The notes beneath the pieces were generated by a model. It was not told the DNA's origin and made no database searches. It was given only the letters and a program-made list of their open reading frames with translations. Both the position numbers and the translations under genes were made by a program. Below are positions 1 through 12,439 of a stretch of 64,000 bases of DNA, one piece after another; positions within the stretch are counted from its first letter, which is position 1; every line of letters starts with the position of its first letter. Source of the DNA: Scatophagus argus (lineage: Eukaryota; Chordata; Actinopteri; Scatophagidae); NCBI RefSeq assembly GCF_020382885.2, contig NC_058507.1:77001-141000 (forward strand). Reading direction: 5' to 3'.

Positions 1-3000
1 AACTGTTGCCCATTCCACCAGGTAATCTGCTGTGGAAGGTGGAGCAGAAGAGCATGACAGCGTTTGCTTGTGCTAAAGTATCAGTTAAAGGAAAACGTCA
101 TTGGTACAAAGCTGTGGAGCAAGCAGCATTCGTGGCTCTGAGCGACGATTCCGCCTGGATCATCCGGACCAACGGAGACCTCTACCTGCAGACAGGTAGC
201 GTTGCCTACCTATGTGACTGTCTCTCATGATCAGTAAGAACGACCTGCTGCTGTGAAGAAACAGGAAACGCAAAGAAACTCAGCAAGGTGTTGATTCAAC
301 AAAGTGTATTATAAGTAATAATAACTGAAGGATGAACTAAAATGATGTGCTGAGAAAAGCTAAATCGGCTCTTTAAAAAGCCTCTGGGATGAGCCCGAAA
401 CAGGCTGTTTGTGTGAGGTCAGGAACCTGTTTGGAGGTCCTGGTTCTCCCAGGATAACTGGGCTCCAAATCAGAATCAGAATCAGAATTCCTTTATTTAG
501 CCCCGAAGAGAATCGGGTGTTTCTGATGATAATACTTATGTACCGATATTTTTATTTAAATAAGTCTAAGGTTTTGAATGCAGGACTGACCCTAACTTGA
601 CAGCCGGATCGGTGCAGCGACAGCAGTAATGCGGTCATTGTATCGGTCCATCGTGGTAAAGAGGAAGCTGAGCCGTTAGGTGAAGGTCTCAATTTACTAG
701 TCAGTCTACGTTCCTATCCTCACCTATGGTCATGAACTTTGGGTCATGACCAAAAGAACAAGATCTCGGATACAGGTGGCTGAAGTGAGCTTCCTCCACA
801 GGGTGGCGGGGCGATCCCTTAGGGATAGGGTGAGGAGCTCTGTCACCTGGGAGGAGCTTGGAGTAGAACTGCTGCTCCTCCACATTGAGAAGAGTCAGTT
901 GAGGTGGCTCGGGCATCTGTTTCGGATGCCCACCGGGAGGAGGCCCAGAGGAAGACCCGCTACATGCTGGAGGGGCTATGGCTGGTTCTGGATAAAGTGG
1001 AAGAAGATGGATGGGTGGATGGATGGATGGACTTTCACTTTCAGTGGGGTATTTTCACAGTGTGGTATTAATACCTTTACTTAAGTAAAGGTTCTGAATA
1101 CTTTTGTCCATTTCCATAGCAGTTAAGACATTTTTCTGTAATGGCTCTCCTAGACCACGCTGTGATCTGTAGGAACAACATCAACAGTCTGATGTTGGGT
1201 TGTTGGGGGTTCTGATGTTGCTTCTATTGAAGAGTAATGTCTCTTTGTGAGCAGCAGGGGGCACCCTGGTGATGTCTGTTTCAAACTGAACTTACAGCTT
1301 TACAGAGTTTTACTCTTTAGTTTTGCTCCATGTGACGCCATTTCCACTCACAATACCGGACCACATAAAGATAAATATGAGTTATTGTATGTGTGTTGTT
1401 CTAATGTATCATCAGGACCTGCAGTTTTAAATTCATGTAATATTCAGTTCAATTCAATACATGTGTCCTCTTGGACAACGTTCTTCAGGCTCACAAACTT
1501 TTCTTGTCTTAATCGTCGACTTGTTGTTCATGTCTGTCAGGTCTGAGTGTGGACCGACCGTGTGCTCGCTCTGTGAAGGTGGACTGTCCCTGTGTGTTCA
1601 GCCAGGTGTGTGTGAGAGGCAGCGTGGTCTGGGCTCTGAGCGAGCACAAAGCTTTATTCTACAGAGAAGGACTGAACAGCTACTGCAGCGAGGGAGAGGG
1701 TTGGAAGTATGACACCGTCAGGTAATACTGTAATACTATTGTAATACAGCAGAAAGATCAGGGCTGAAGTACCACAGCTAGGTGTACAACACCATCAGGT
1801 ACTCAGTAGGTGTTTTGTCACTGTTAGTTCACACTGGAATGTTGCTGCTTTTACCGATTATGTTACTGTGTGTGTGTGGCTGCATCATAGTGAGGCTCAG
1901 GGTGTGGAGTTGATGTGTGTTGCCCTGGGAGATGGTGGTACAGCTTGGGCGCTGGATGGCAGTGGCAGTCTGTGGTTTCGAACCGGCATATGTTCGTCCA
2001 GACCTCAGGGTGACGATGACCACTGGTGGCAGGTAGGCAGAAAGGCTTTGTGTTTGATATTTAAAGTTTGTCCTGGTTTCATCTCAGTTTGCTTGTGAAG
2101 CGCAGCAGTCGGTCAGTCTGTCTGTCTGTCTGTCTATCTCCATCAGATCAGTATTTCAGACTATGTGGTCTTCGATCAGGGCAGTCTGTTTCAGACACTG
2201 CTGCAGGCTACCCAGAGTGTTGCCACGGTAACCAGGGCGCCAGTGGAGCGGGTGGTGGCCTTCCTGTCACAGTACTCGCAGTGCCAGCCGAGCCTGGTCA
2301 GTGCCAACTCCAGCGGAGTCTGGGTCGCCTCAGGACGGAACCAGCTACACCTGGCCCGTGGCAGTCTCGTGGGTCAGTATATATTCAGTGCAGTATCATA
2401 CAGTACAGTATACTGCAATACAGCATGGTGTAACAGCAGAAAAGAGCTTAAAGTACAGTTTTTAGTTTCTGAGCTGCTGTTTGTGTTTGGTTCCTTCAGG
2501 AACTTTCTGGCAGAATGTTGTTCCCAGAGGAACCGTCTCTGCCACCAGGTGGACCTTCATCACATCTTCAGCTGTGCCTCACAGAGAAGGTCACACACCT
2601 GTACACTACACTCACTAAGACCTCAACAAGTTCCCTGACCAGATCTGTACATAAAACACACCTGTGTGTGTTACCTGTCTCTCAGGTATGTTCCTGTGGT
2701 TGGCTCAGAGCAGGAAGGACCTGTTCTGTGTTTGGGACCAGGATGGAGAGCTCCGTCCGTCTTCTGTCCCTCTTCCACCTGAAGTAAACACAGCTGTCTC
2801 CGACTGTGGTTTCTATTCACTCTGATGGTTACACTGCCTGTTCTGCTCATGTTTTACTGTGATCTACCTGTGTGCTCAGGTAGAACTGACTCACTTGTCT
2901 GCCTGTCGTGATGCTCTGTGGGGTTTGGACACTCATGGCCGAGTCAGTATTCGTACACTGTCTCCATCCTGTCCCATTGGACTCCACTGGACGCCCCTGG

Positions 3001-6000
3001 ACCTCAGTCAGCTTGGTACGTACATCAGTAAAACAGGTGGACAGTTGCACAGTTATATATCACATCACATCATCTGATGCTTTTGTCAATGGTGACTTAC
3101 AGTGAGTGCATTTAACCATGTTGATAGAACTAAAGAGCTGCAAGAATCACAAAGTGCATCACCTTCAACCGAAACAAAAAGAGACAATGAGAGTGTGCTT
3201 GTTTATGGGCGATTATATGCGATTCAATCTGAAAAGGTTTCAGTGTCACCTCCAATGCCCCACAGGATGTGGTGGTCACTGCCTGGCATGAGGACTGTTT
3301 GTCTGAGGCCACAGTGGAGCAGCAAGCGACACCAACATCACCAGGCACCGGTAGGGTGGCCACGTGAGATAAGATAGGCCTTTATTAGTCCTGCACTTGG
3401 TAAATTCACATTCACAGGCAGCGTCCCCTGAGAAGGGACCAACTGAGAATGAAGAACAGACCAGAGTGTTGCCAGGAGAGTTGGCAGTGTTGTAGGGGAG
3501 GCTTATGTGAGGCATAAGGAGTCCCCATTCAAGTCTCTCCTGCAACCATGAAGAGACAGAGCTGTGTCCTGTAGGGAGGCAATCTGTGTGGCTTGCACAG
3601 AGACCACATGCATAAAGCTGGTCAACTGAGTCTTTCTTCTGAATTTGGCTGTTCGCTCTTAGCTAATAGGAAGGCAAGCAGAGATGTCTTGTGACTGAAT
3701 GGCAAAAGACAAGTGAAGCAACCAAGATCAGTTCTTATCAATGGGTCAAAAACATACATAATAATATATATATAATTTAAAATATAATATCATTTTAAAA
3801 CAGCCAACAGCTCTAAAAACAAGCTGTGGTTGTCAGTAAATTTCTTTAGAATAACCACAAACACAAATGAATGCACACCATACACAGTGTATTGATGAAT
3901 ATACAGAATGAGAAAGAAAATGTTTCATCATTAAAACCCACAAGAAAATATATGAAGCTGCCCTTTAATGTCTTTTATTTTATTAAGGATTCGCTGGTTC
4001 TGGTGTGTGATTGGGTGTGTGTTTGTATTAGTGTGTGTCAGATTGCAGTATGACGTGCACACACACAAACTCACTTTCAGCTGTGTTTCTCTGTCACGTT
4101 GACAGGTGGAGGTTGTGTAATAGATCTGTAATTCAGAGGTCAACATGGAGTGTGTGTGTGTGTGTGCGCGTGTGTGTGTAAACATCATACTGCTGGGTCA
4201 GATCTGTTTTTAGTTCCCCTGCCCTTCTCACTATCAGAGATCACATGACTGTCTGTCTTTTAAAAACTGTCCTTCACCTGTTACAGGTGTGTAACTGACA
4301 GTCATGTGACTTGATAGCTGTTAGTGATGTCATTCATTTATTTACTGCAGCCTGCTGACGGCTGTTCATCATCAACACAAACAGTCAACAAGCCTGCAGG
4401 CATCAGGAACAACTTATTGACAAAACCATCAAAGATTTTGCTGAATTTTCAAGAAAAATGAATCTGTAGATTGTTTTCACCTTTTTAAATGCTGCTGCAG
4501 GATGAGGAGGCAAGGACAAATAAAAATATGGAACTCCACTCGACAATTAAATGAAAAAGAAAAGAATTTGAACACCATGAATGAGATCCCAAAAAGTCTG
4601 CCTTCAGTCTTAAATGACTCCCTGACGGTCTCTGTGGTATCCAGTCCTTTGAGGCTGATCCTCATTAATTTCCAATGTCTTTAAATCACTCCGGAGGCTG
4701 AAATCAAACCTACCACAAAGACTGAAAATAAACATTATCGTATATTTGGTATTTGAGAGCTAACAAACATAATATAGGAGTCAAACCAGCAATCCAGAAC
4801 TTCAAAACCACTCTCACTCATGTAGCTTTCTGTTTACAGTGTCTTCATTAGAGCCTCAGTGAGCTGATCAAAAATATTCTGTCTAAGTCTTGCCTTAATG
4901 AGTGGATCGCTGGTGTTTCACTTCTGAAAGGTTTTGTTACTCACTGATAAATGACACTGAATCTGTGTTCTGATGAATATTTGGTAAGTGACTACACAAT
5001 AATCTGTTGCCAAATTGCCAAAAAAAAGCATAATTATTTTGTTGAACATTGATTCAAGTGATTTGCTTGTTGTTGCTGGTGCTTCATTTGTGTGCTGGTA
5101 TTTTAGTTTACCAGTTCACTTGAAACACAAAAGCAGATTGGAGATGACAGACAGCTGCAGCATCATGTTGGTGAGACCTTCAGAGGTCACCACGGTAGCC
5201 CGTCAGTCAGATCTGAAATATGAGGCTGTTTCCTTTAAACAGGGTGACCTGGAATCTGTTCCAAAAGGGGACATGGTCACAGGATCCTGATCGCATTCTG
5301 CATGGACTCAGCTGGAATCATGACTGGTGTTTGTGTTTAGACAGTGCTGCATGTGAGGAGTTCGGGTTGTTTTTATATTTCAAGTTTTTCTTGAGTTGTG
5401 TAGTAGTTAGTAGTAGTTATGCTGAATGCTTCCAGTTCTTTACTGGAGCACTTCGTGTATGTTTGAGAATAATTTTCAACCTTGAAGTGTTCCTTCATAA
5501 AGTATTATTTCTTCACTATATCTTCAAACTTCTGAACTAATGACACTGAATCCTCAGTTTTTCTGTTACTCTCTTCCCTGCTATCTCCAGGGCGGGTCAT
5601 CAACCCAGTTCCTGGGGAATCACATCAATTGATTATCAGTTTACTGTTTGCAGATGTAAGGTACTGGTCCTCCACCATTTGGGTGGCAAAATCTCACTGA
5701 GAAGCCAATGGTCTTGGTGTGTAGTGTGTAGTGTATTTGGTCGATGTGACCTCGTCATGCAGGAAAGAGCGTGACAGTGATATCTGCTCTGGAGGTATGC
5801 AATGTTGATATACAACTAAGATTTAAAGTTTAGTATATATGTTTTCTGAGAGGAAGAGTACACTTCAGAATTGGTGTGGCATATGCACTGAGTAACATCA
5901 GTTCTACGTTAACGCTGTTTCTTCTCAATCAAGTGTGATTAAACACTTCATAAGATATCAACATCAAAGTCTCCTCTCATCTGAGTTCGAGGTTTTCTGC

Positions 6001-7639
6001 AACAACATCACTGCTCTTCAAAAGCGCTTGCGTACTTATTTGTTCAAAGGGTTCTAAAAGCCTCTAATTTCACCTGTGTGTTAAAGGAAGTGTCCGTCTG
6101 GTCAGCGTGAGCTGCGGCAGTCAGAACGTCTGGGCCGTGGACAGTCGAGGAATTGTTTACTTCAGAGTTGGAACCCAACCTCTGAACCCGAGCATGATGC
6201 TGCCGGCCTGGATCCACATAGAACCACCTGTACTGGTAACACACACTGGATTCACACAGAGCCACATGTACAGGTAACACGCACACTGGATCCACACAGA
6301 ACCACCAGGTAACTGTGGCAACATGTCTCTGCAGCCAATCGGAGTGCAGCTGGTCACTATTCAGACGAGTCCTAACGATCGCCTCCTCTGGGTGTTGGAC
6401 AACAGAGGAAGTGTCTTCGTCAGGATCGGACTCAGTGATGAGATGCCTGTGGGGATAGACTGGGAGCTGGTACCAGGTACCTACCTGTCTGCCTGATGTG
6501 AATCCCTGTGTGTCTGATTAAAGCATGTTTTTGGGTAGTACACTGATGGTGTGTTCAGAAAGGAAACAAAGTGAATTTTCACCTGACGTTATTCTAGTGT
6601 TTATTCTCCCCAGACAGCCAGAATATATTACCGTACATTAGCCTTAAGCTAGTGAGCATCGGGAGGTGTTTGAAGTCCGTTCAGCCTCTGACTGAATTCA
6701 GCACTCATCAGAGACCCCAGTTCACTGTCTTTATTTTCCCTTGTGCTCTCTGTACGTTCATGAAATGAAGTACATTTCCTCTCAGTGGTCAACAGTGCAT
6801 AAATACCTGACAGGTAACATTACATCTGAGACTCGCTACTGAATATAGGATGAGTAAGGGAGAGTAAAAATTAATCCACTATTAAATCCCAAAGTTTAAA
6901 ACTCCGAGCTGCTGCCTGTACACAGCTCCAGCTGAGAGCAGAATCCGTTTATTCATATCTTTGCATTAACTTTATTTGTAAAACAAATTTAATTTAAATT
7001 TAAATAGCTTACTGTGTGAGTTTTTTGAAACTGGTGAGTTGTGTAGTTATGTATTCAGTGATCAGTTTACTGGTGGTCACACTGTGCTCGAATGTGTGTA
7101 CTGTTGTATATTTGTGTATTTTAGGTTTAGCTGTCAGTCAGCTGGTCCTCAGCTCTCGGACAGTTTGGGTTCGGTGTGTAAACGGAGATCTGGCTCGACG
7201 TTATGGAATCTCTGACAGAAATCCTGCAGGAGATTACTGGAAGAAGATACCTGGAAACGCCAACTGGTTAACTGGTAAGACTGGGTTCATACTTGTGAGA
7301 CAGATTTTCTCTGAATGATAATGTGATAATGAAAGGTGTGAAACTGTGATGTGGGATTTGTTAAACCAGATACTAACACATTCTGGGCTGGGTGGCTTCA
7401 CCTGAGGTCACCTGTCTAACTCACTGTCTGTGCCACAGTCTACACTCTGACCATTTAAGCTCTCTCGCTCTTCCTCTTCCTCTTCAGTGTCTCCAGATGA
7501 TGAATTGTGGGCAGTAACTCTGATTGGTGGATTGTCCCGTCGCCTGACGAAGCTCCTCCCACAGACCCCCTGTAGGCCTGCCCACTCAGGCCCTTCCCTC
7601 AGCATGGATGATGTTGATGAGGAATGGGAGCTTATCTGA
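1..7639 (+). CDS. tecpr2: TECPR2, C-terminal part (tectonin beta-propeller repeat protein 2), 5' end outside window
   Basis: Eleven exons can be joined in phase: 1-195, 1541-1721, 1891-2032, 2147-2372, 2500-2589, 2686-2783, 2880-3015, 6087-6235, 6335-6476, 7125-7274, 7488-7639, about 550 codons, compared with about 1411 residues in the human protein. All internal ends carry AG/GT. The product matches the TECPR half of vertebrate TECPR2: repeated tectonin blades such as DSAWIIRTNGDLYLQTG, PQGDDDHWWQ, VYFRVGTQPLNPS and NPAGDYWKKIPG, each with the W-x-R-x-G pattern. The N-terminal WD40 half lies upstream of the window. The protein ends in DEEWELI, a C-terminal LC3-interacting (LIR) motif of the W-x-x-I type known from human TECPR2. 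Family knowledge: it binds ATG8 proteins and supports ER exit sites and autophagosome formation; loss causes a hereditary neuropathy in humans. The next gene, ankrd9, is convergent, as in human. Identity is near certain; exact exon ends are by eye. Confidence 0.95.
465..530 (-). mobile_element. LINE/SINE 3' tail fragment, antisense
   Basis: An (AATCAG)n run followed by a TTTATTTAGCCCC-like segment. Read on the minus strand this is the AATAAA plus short-repeat tail seen at the 3' end of many teleost non-LTR elements. Intronic in tecpr2. Confidence 0.4.
601..1030 (+). mobile_element. 3' end of a Rex3-like (RTE clade) LINE
   Basis: Degenerate C-terminal reverse-transcriptase/linker reading on the plus strand (SLRDRVRSSVTWEELGVE, then SQLRWLGHLFRMPTGRRPRG), ending in a (GATG)n tail at 1009-1030. 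This combination is typical of Rex3/RTE elements in teleosts. It is 5'-truncated and lies in the tecpr2 intron 196-1540. Clade assignment is from memory. Confidence 0.6.
3016..6086 (+). other. Large tecpr2 intron with repeat remnants
   Basis: The intron between the exons ending at 3015 and starting at 6087. At 3369-3420 there is a retroelement tail in antisense (AGATAAGATAGGCC then TTTATTAGTCCTGCA). GT-rich runs lie at 4006-4040 and 4150-4180. Stretch 5960-6060 weakly resembles the C-terminus of a reverse-transcriptase reading. No exon could be recognised elsewhere in it. Confidence 0.6.
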
Positions 7640-10060
7640 CCTGTGACATCACTGTGATGTCACCACTGTTTGCCGTTGGTCTGTCTGATCTGAATTCACC
7701 TGGTGGGACCATGTGATGTCACAGTGATCAGTGACAACACTTCCTGTTTACAGTCAAGATACTGACAAGAAGCAGGCTGTGTGATGTCACTACTGGATCT
7801 CACTGAGCAGGCAGGTGACACCACTTCCTGTGTAGTGATGTCACCTGCCTGCATTAATGTTTAGAGGACAGTTCTGAAAGAAGGTGGCTGCCAGACAGGG
7901 AGTTGCAGTGGCTGCAAAATTACTGAAATTAGACTTTTTGTTTTAACAGGTAGCACTTTAATCTCTGACTACAGGGGTATTCATCAACTGGTTCTGAGTG
8001 GTTCTAACTTATTCCAACTGGTTCTTCATGGTTGAAACTGATTCTAACTATTTCTGCTCAATGTCAGACTGGGCCTTCCTGGCTCAGACTGGTTTTTAAC
8101 TGGCCTCTTTTACATTCCAGTTTAATTCAGTCTGGCCCTATGGAAAAACATTAAATGGACATTTCACATTTTTACTTCAGTTTGGTTCAGTTCAGACTGG
8201 TTCCAAACTAGTTGTGACTGGTTTCTCAATCAAGTAACTTTCCTCCAGTTTAGAAAGGCACATACCTGTTGAGAGGAGCTCACATTGGTCCCAGCTAGTT
8301 GTAACTGTGTTTTTGTGCCAGTTTTGTTCCATTAAAAGGACACGTCACCATTAAGATTACTTTTGCCTGGTGCAGTTTCTGACTGGTTTTAACTGGTTTT
8401 CACCTGGGCTCCTTTTTCTTTTCAGTTCAGCTGACTCTGGTTCATTAAAGAGACGTTTCTCTCTACACTCTGTTTATTCTGGCTCCAGCCAGTTTTGACT
8501 GATCCTACTGGTTCTGTGCCTGTCAGTTCAGTCTGATTTAGTTTAGCTATCAGAGTTAGCTTCAAGCTCATTGTTAAAGGGATAGTTTATGTGATGAATG
8601 TACAACTTTATTTTTTCAGTGATCTGGACTTAAACAACAGGATTCATGTGTAATTTTTAATTCAGTTAATTTAATTTCATTTGGTTTTATTTTTGTTATC
8701 AAACATAACTTCTTATGAAGTTCAACGAGTCATCGAGTGACAGTTTCTGGTTTCCAGACTGGACTGTGTGTTGACTAACGGGTCTACTGTGTGGGTCTCC
8801 TGAGGCGTTCCGTTTATCACATGTACAGTCGCCATGGCAACAGGCCGGAACACCACCCACTGGAACTGATTTATGAAAAACACGTTAAAAATTATAAAAA
8901 CGATAACTTTAACTCTGAGAAGGTTCAAAACAAAACCTCAACTGTAGTCATTTCTGATGGACTGTAGTGAACCATGATGGATTGTGGTGGACTCAGATGG
9001 ACTATGATGGAGCGTGTTAGGCTCTGGATCTGCAGTGAGGTTCAGGTCTGAGGTCTGAACTGGATTTATATTAAAAAAAATCTTTCCCTCATCATCTTCT
9101 GTCACCATGGAAACCTAAGCAGCTACAATGCATCGTGATGTCATCGTGCTCTCAGCCAATTGGTTGTATGTTCTGACCAATAGTTCAATAATTCAGTGTA
9201 AACTCACCTTCATCTGTTAACTTAATAAACACGATTAAACACTGAAGCAGCTTCAGGTTTTTGATTAGGGTATTGATCCATACCAATGATTGATCTTTGT
9301 GTTCACTGTGGCACCTGCATGGATAAACATGTAATAAACAAACTGATGACGTCTCTTTTTCTAATTTTATTATCTCCAAATTCCAACTAAAATGTGGCTT
9401 CAGATATTTGATTTAGTCTGAAGTCATGGGAGCAATAAAACATTGGGATGTGAACATGCAGAACCTTGCAGGTACTTTTGAAACAGAAAAACACCTGGAG
9501 AGCACAAGCAGGCAGACACGCACCGATGATCAGAACACTCAAGTGTTTTAATCACCGTAAAGCAGGATCACAGCCAGACCACTCAGAGCAGACCAGGACC
9601 TCACTTATCTCCCAACTCAAAGAAACTGCCTGAGAAGAACTAAGAACCAAAGTAGATTAGGATGTTACCTGATCCTCCATAGAGAGGATGAACTCAGCTA
9701 TGAGAAACCTGAACCAAGAACAGACCAGCTGTCAGGACTGACAACGTCCTGGCAACCAAAAGAAAACATTCAGTCAAACACACAAACTGAAAGTTTAACA
9801 CATTCAACTTCGTCACAGAGCCTAAAGACCTGGAAAAACACACACACAGGATATACTGTACATTTAATCAATGTTTTCTGGTTCCAGTGTTAATACTGTG
9901 TACTGAAATTTTTGTGCCTTTTGAACTGAAATGAAAGTTTTAACATCCATCAATCCAGTTATAAATACATTCATGTATATCCACATGCCCAGTGCAGCCT
10001 GGCGAGAATATCTGCTGACAGTACTGGGCTGAAGAAAGTACTTAAACCTTGTTTTTCACT
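7640..10060 (+). other. tecpr2 3' UTR and tail-to-tail spacer with ankrd9
   Basis: No coding exon is seen. The stretch begins with the tecpr2 3' UTR. It contains a degenerate repeat field (7975-8530) and candidate AATAAA signals, for example near 9224 and 9435. The exact poly(A) site cannot be chosen by eye. Confidence 0.5.
7975..8530 (+). repeat. Degenerate ACTGGTTCTAACTGG-like repeat field
   Basis: Numerous imperfect copies of GGTTCTAACTGGTT / CAGACTGGTT motifs, at irregular spacing of about 15-50 bases, over roughly 550 bases just downstream of the tecpr2 stop. Probably an eroded minisatellite inside the 3' UTR. Confidence 0.5.
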
Positions 10061-10067
10061 CAGTAGT

Positions 10068-10073
10068 TTTATT
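10068..10073 (-). terminator. Candidate ankrd9 poly(A) signal
   Basis: TTTATT on the plus strand is AATAAA on the minus strand. It lies about 790 bases beyond the ankrd9 stop codon, a plausible end for its 3' UTR. Other signals are possible. Confidence 0.35.
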
Positions 10074-10862
10074 CAGAGTTAATAAAAGTACATTGTAATT
10101 GAACATCAGACTGGACAGCGGAAAGCAGAACTCGGGTCAGTTCTGTTCTGTCTCCACAGAGATGAACTGAACTCTTCACTGACATCAGAACAGTCACACA
10201 TACAGCGTGTGTGTTTGACACATTTTCACATGCCAAGAAAGAGGACTGGGACCAGTAAGTCCACAATGCAAGCTGCTCTGGTCCTCCAGTGTGATCAATA
10301 TGATCGATATGAGGATGTTTCAGTGTATGACAGTGGGGTGATAAAATTTATCAAACAGGAGGAAATAATCAAACTGTCAACATGCTTCAGCTGTCAGAGC
10401 GTCTGTATTTGTGTCTGTATTTGGGTTCATGTCTGTCCACAGACTGAGCAGCACAGACCAAGAAGGCTCCTGGGCGGTTGAAACTGAACCCTCTGGTGCA
10501 CTCATGGATCTTGTCATCACGTTTCCACAAACACTTCAACAGACAAACAACAGACAGGAGCTCCGACTCAGTCTGTGAACCTTCATCAATTAACTGACAG
10601 GAAACAAATTAAAGCTGCACACAAACTAATCAAAGGTTCACTTTAGAAACCGCATATCTCAAGGTTTGCTGTTGTCTCCTCAGGGTCCCAAAGCCTGTCA
10701 CAACAACAAAACTTTAACTTTGTTGACCTTCTGTAGATAAAACAAGAGGATTTTAGCTAACAGACTGTTCACGTGATGGCTGAGTCAGCGGTATTGATCG
10801 CTGATCAGTGATCAGCCCTGGATTTTCTGTTTGTCCTGATTGTGTTGCCCCTGTGACAACTG

Positions 10863-11687
10863 CTAGCTGTGCAGCTGCAGGAAGTCAGGCAGTGTGGCAA
10901 TCTGATCCGGGCCGGACCGGGCCAAACACCTGAGGGCTTGCAACAGGAGGGAGGGCGGGGTCAGACCACACAGCCAGCTGAACACTTCATTTCCCAGCAG
11001 GCCTTGCCAGCGCTGCGGTTCGTCATGCAGCCGGTGCAGCGCTGGCAGTTTGGGCAGAAAGAGCAGCAGGAAGTCGAGGCAGCGTTGCGCGTGGCGTCGC
11101 TCTGTTGCATCGGAGGAAACGAGTCGCTGCAGGGCAATATCAAAGCTGTCAGGCTGCGCACCATGAACCAGCAGCAGCAGCAGACAGTCGGCCCGCGAAA
11201 GCTCCACCGCCAGCTGCACCGCCGTCTTCCCTGCATCGGCCACATGTGAGCAGCCGCCACTTGCGTCCAGGTACTCCTGCCGCCCGCTGAGTGTGTCGCA
11301 GTCCTTTAGAGCCTCCACCATCATGCTGAGGATCGGCACGCGGTCGTAGCGCACCGCCACGGCCAGGTGAGGCGAGCCGCTGCCACGACAGCAACAGAAG
11401 TTGCAGCGCAGAGCTCTGAGCGCGCTCACTGAGTACCTGTTAAGCAGGTAGCGTGCGTAGTCCTGGTGGTCGTGGACGAGCGCGTACAGCAGTGCTTCAG
11501 ACGGCAGGAAGGCTCGCGGATGTCCGTCGTTCCAGCAGAAGACCTCCATGCTGCGCATGTCCTCCAGCATCCACACTGGCAGCCGCTCGCGCACTGCGCA
11601 GTAGAAGGAGAAAGACGTCCGCTCACACTGACGCTGTGACGGAGACGAAGACAGACACTCAAACTGAGAGGACAGCAACCACGGCAT
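10863..11687 (-). CDS. ankrd9: ANKRD9 (ankyrin repeat domain protein 9)
   Basis: A single-exon reading of 274 codons. I choose the ATG at 11687 because it opens with MPW, as the human protein does, and because the ten upstream in-frame codons follow an AG (TTCAGACCAG) that looks like a 3' splice site ending a 5' UTR intron. Matching blocks are SFYCAVRERLPVWMLEDM (near residue 30), LPSEALLYALVHDHQDYA (61-78), HLAVAVRYDRVPIL (107-120), the ankyrin-like GKTAVQLAVELSRADCLLLL (143-162), and RWQGLLGNEVFSWLCGL near the C-terminus. It is somewhat shorter than human ANKRD9 (about 317). Family knowledge: it serves as a cullin-RING ligase substrate receptor implicated in IMPDH2 turnover and lipid metabolism. 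The gene is convergent with tecpr2 and divergent from rcor1, as in human 14q32. Confidence 0.95.
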   Translation of the reverse strand: MPWLLSSQFECLSSSPSQRQCERTSFSFYCAVRERLPVWMLEDMRSMEVFCWNDGHPRAFLPSEALLYALVHDHQDYARYLLNRYSVSALRALRCNFCCCRGSGSPHLAVAVRYDRVPILSMMVEALKDCDTLSGRQEYLDASGGCSHVADAGKTAVQLAVELSRADCLLLLLVHGAQPDSFDIALQRLVSSDATERRHAQRCLDFLLLFLPKLPALHRLHDEPQRWQGLLGNEVFSWLCGLTPPSLLLQALRCLARSGPDQIATLPDFLQLHS

Positions 11688-11799
11688 AACGACACACCTG
11701 GTCTGAACCTGAACCACAGCTGAGACACTTTAAACTGACCCTGGTTCCGCCTGCACTCCCTCAGATAGTCTGTCTCTGTCAGCCCAAGCTCTGTCTTCA

Positions 11800-12060
11800 G
11801 CTCATTCACACTTTTATAGCTTCTCCACCCACCCACAGGCCTCACCCCTGACCTCTCCTCCCCGCCGCCGCCTGGCAGCTCTGCCGCGTTGAGTCGCCGC
11901 TCTGTCGCACACGTCCCTCGCTCCTCCTGCCGCTCCGTTGCTGCTGTGTCTGCCGCTTCTCCCCGCCTCTCCTCCAGCCAGTTCAGCTCCATGTGTGGAT
12001 GTTTGTTTTGGGGGGCGGGGCGGGGCGGGGCGGGGCAGGGCGGATCGTGTGACTTACATA
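11800..12060 (-). promoter_or_regulatory. ankrd9 promoter / 5' UTR, GC-box array
   Basis: A CpG-rich block upstream of ankrd9. At 12009-12045 there are five or more overlapping GGGGCGGGGC units (Sp/KLF-type GC boxes), which could also form a G-quadruplex on the plus strand. The transcription start cannot be fixed from sequence alone. Confidence 0.5.
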
Positions 12061-12439
12061 GCGAACATAGCGGCCCTCGAGCTGCTGCAGCTCATTTAGT
12101 AAAGACAAACAACAGAGTCATTCACTGTGCGATGATTGATTATTGATGACTCATATGTGATCAGACTACAGCACCTGTGCGTGAGCTGACTAATCTTCAA
12201 CATTTCAAATGAAAAAACTTTTGTCTCACCAGTCACATGACTAACCTGACCCTAACATGTTGTAGACTGAACTGTAAGACAAAAAGAATGAAACAAGATA
12301 AACATTCAGGAGAAAATAACAACAATAAAGCAGTGACAGAGAACTGCTCTGCATCACAAGTATCAGTACTTACAGTACATGTTGTTGATAGTTTCACTGC
12401 TGTTCATCAGATGTGTTTGAAACTGAAACACTAACTGAA

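Noticed and set aside
11426..11992. 188-codon minus-strand frame overlapping ankrd9
   Set aside because: It is an out-of-frame shadow of the GC-rich ankrd9 exon and its 5' UTR. The ankrd9 frame is the conserved one.
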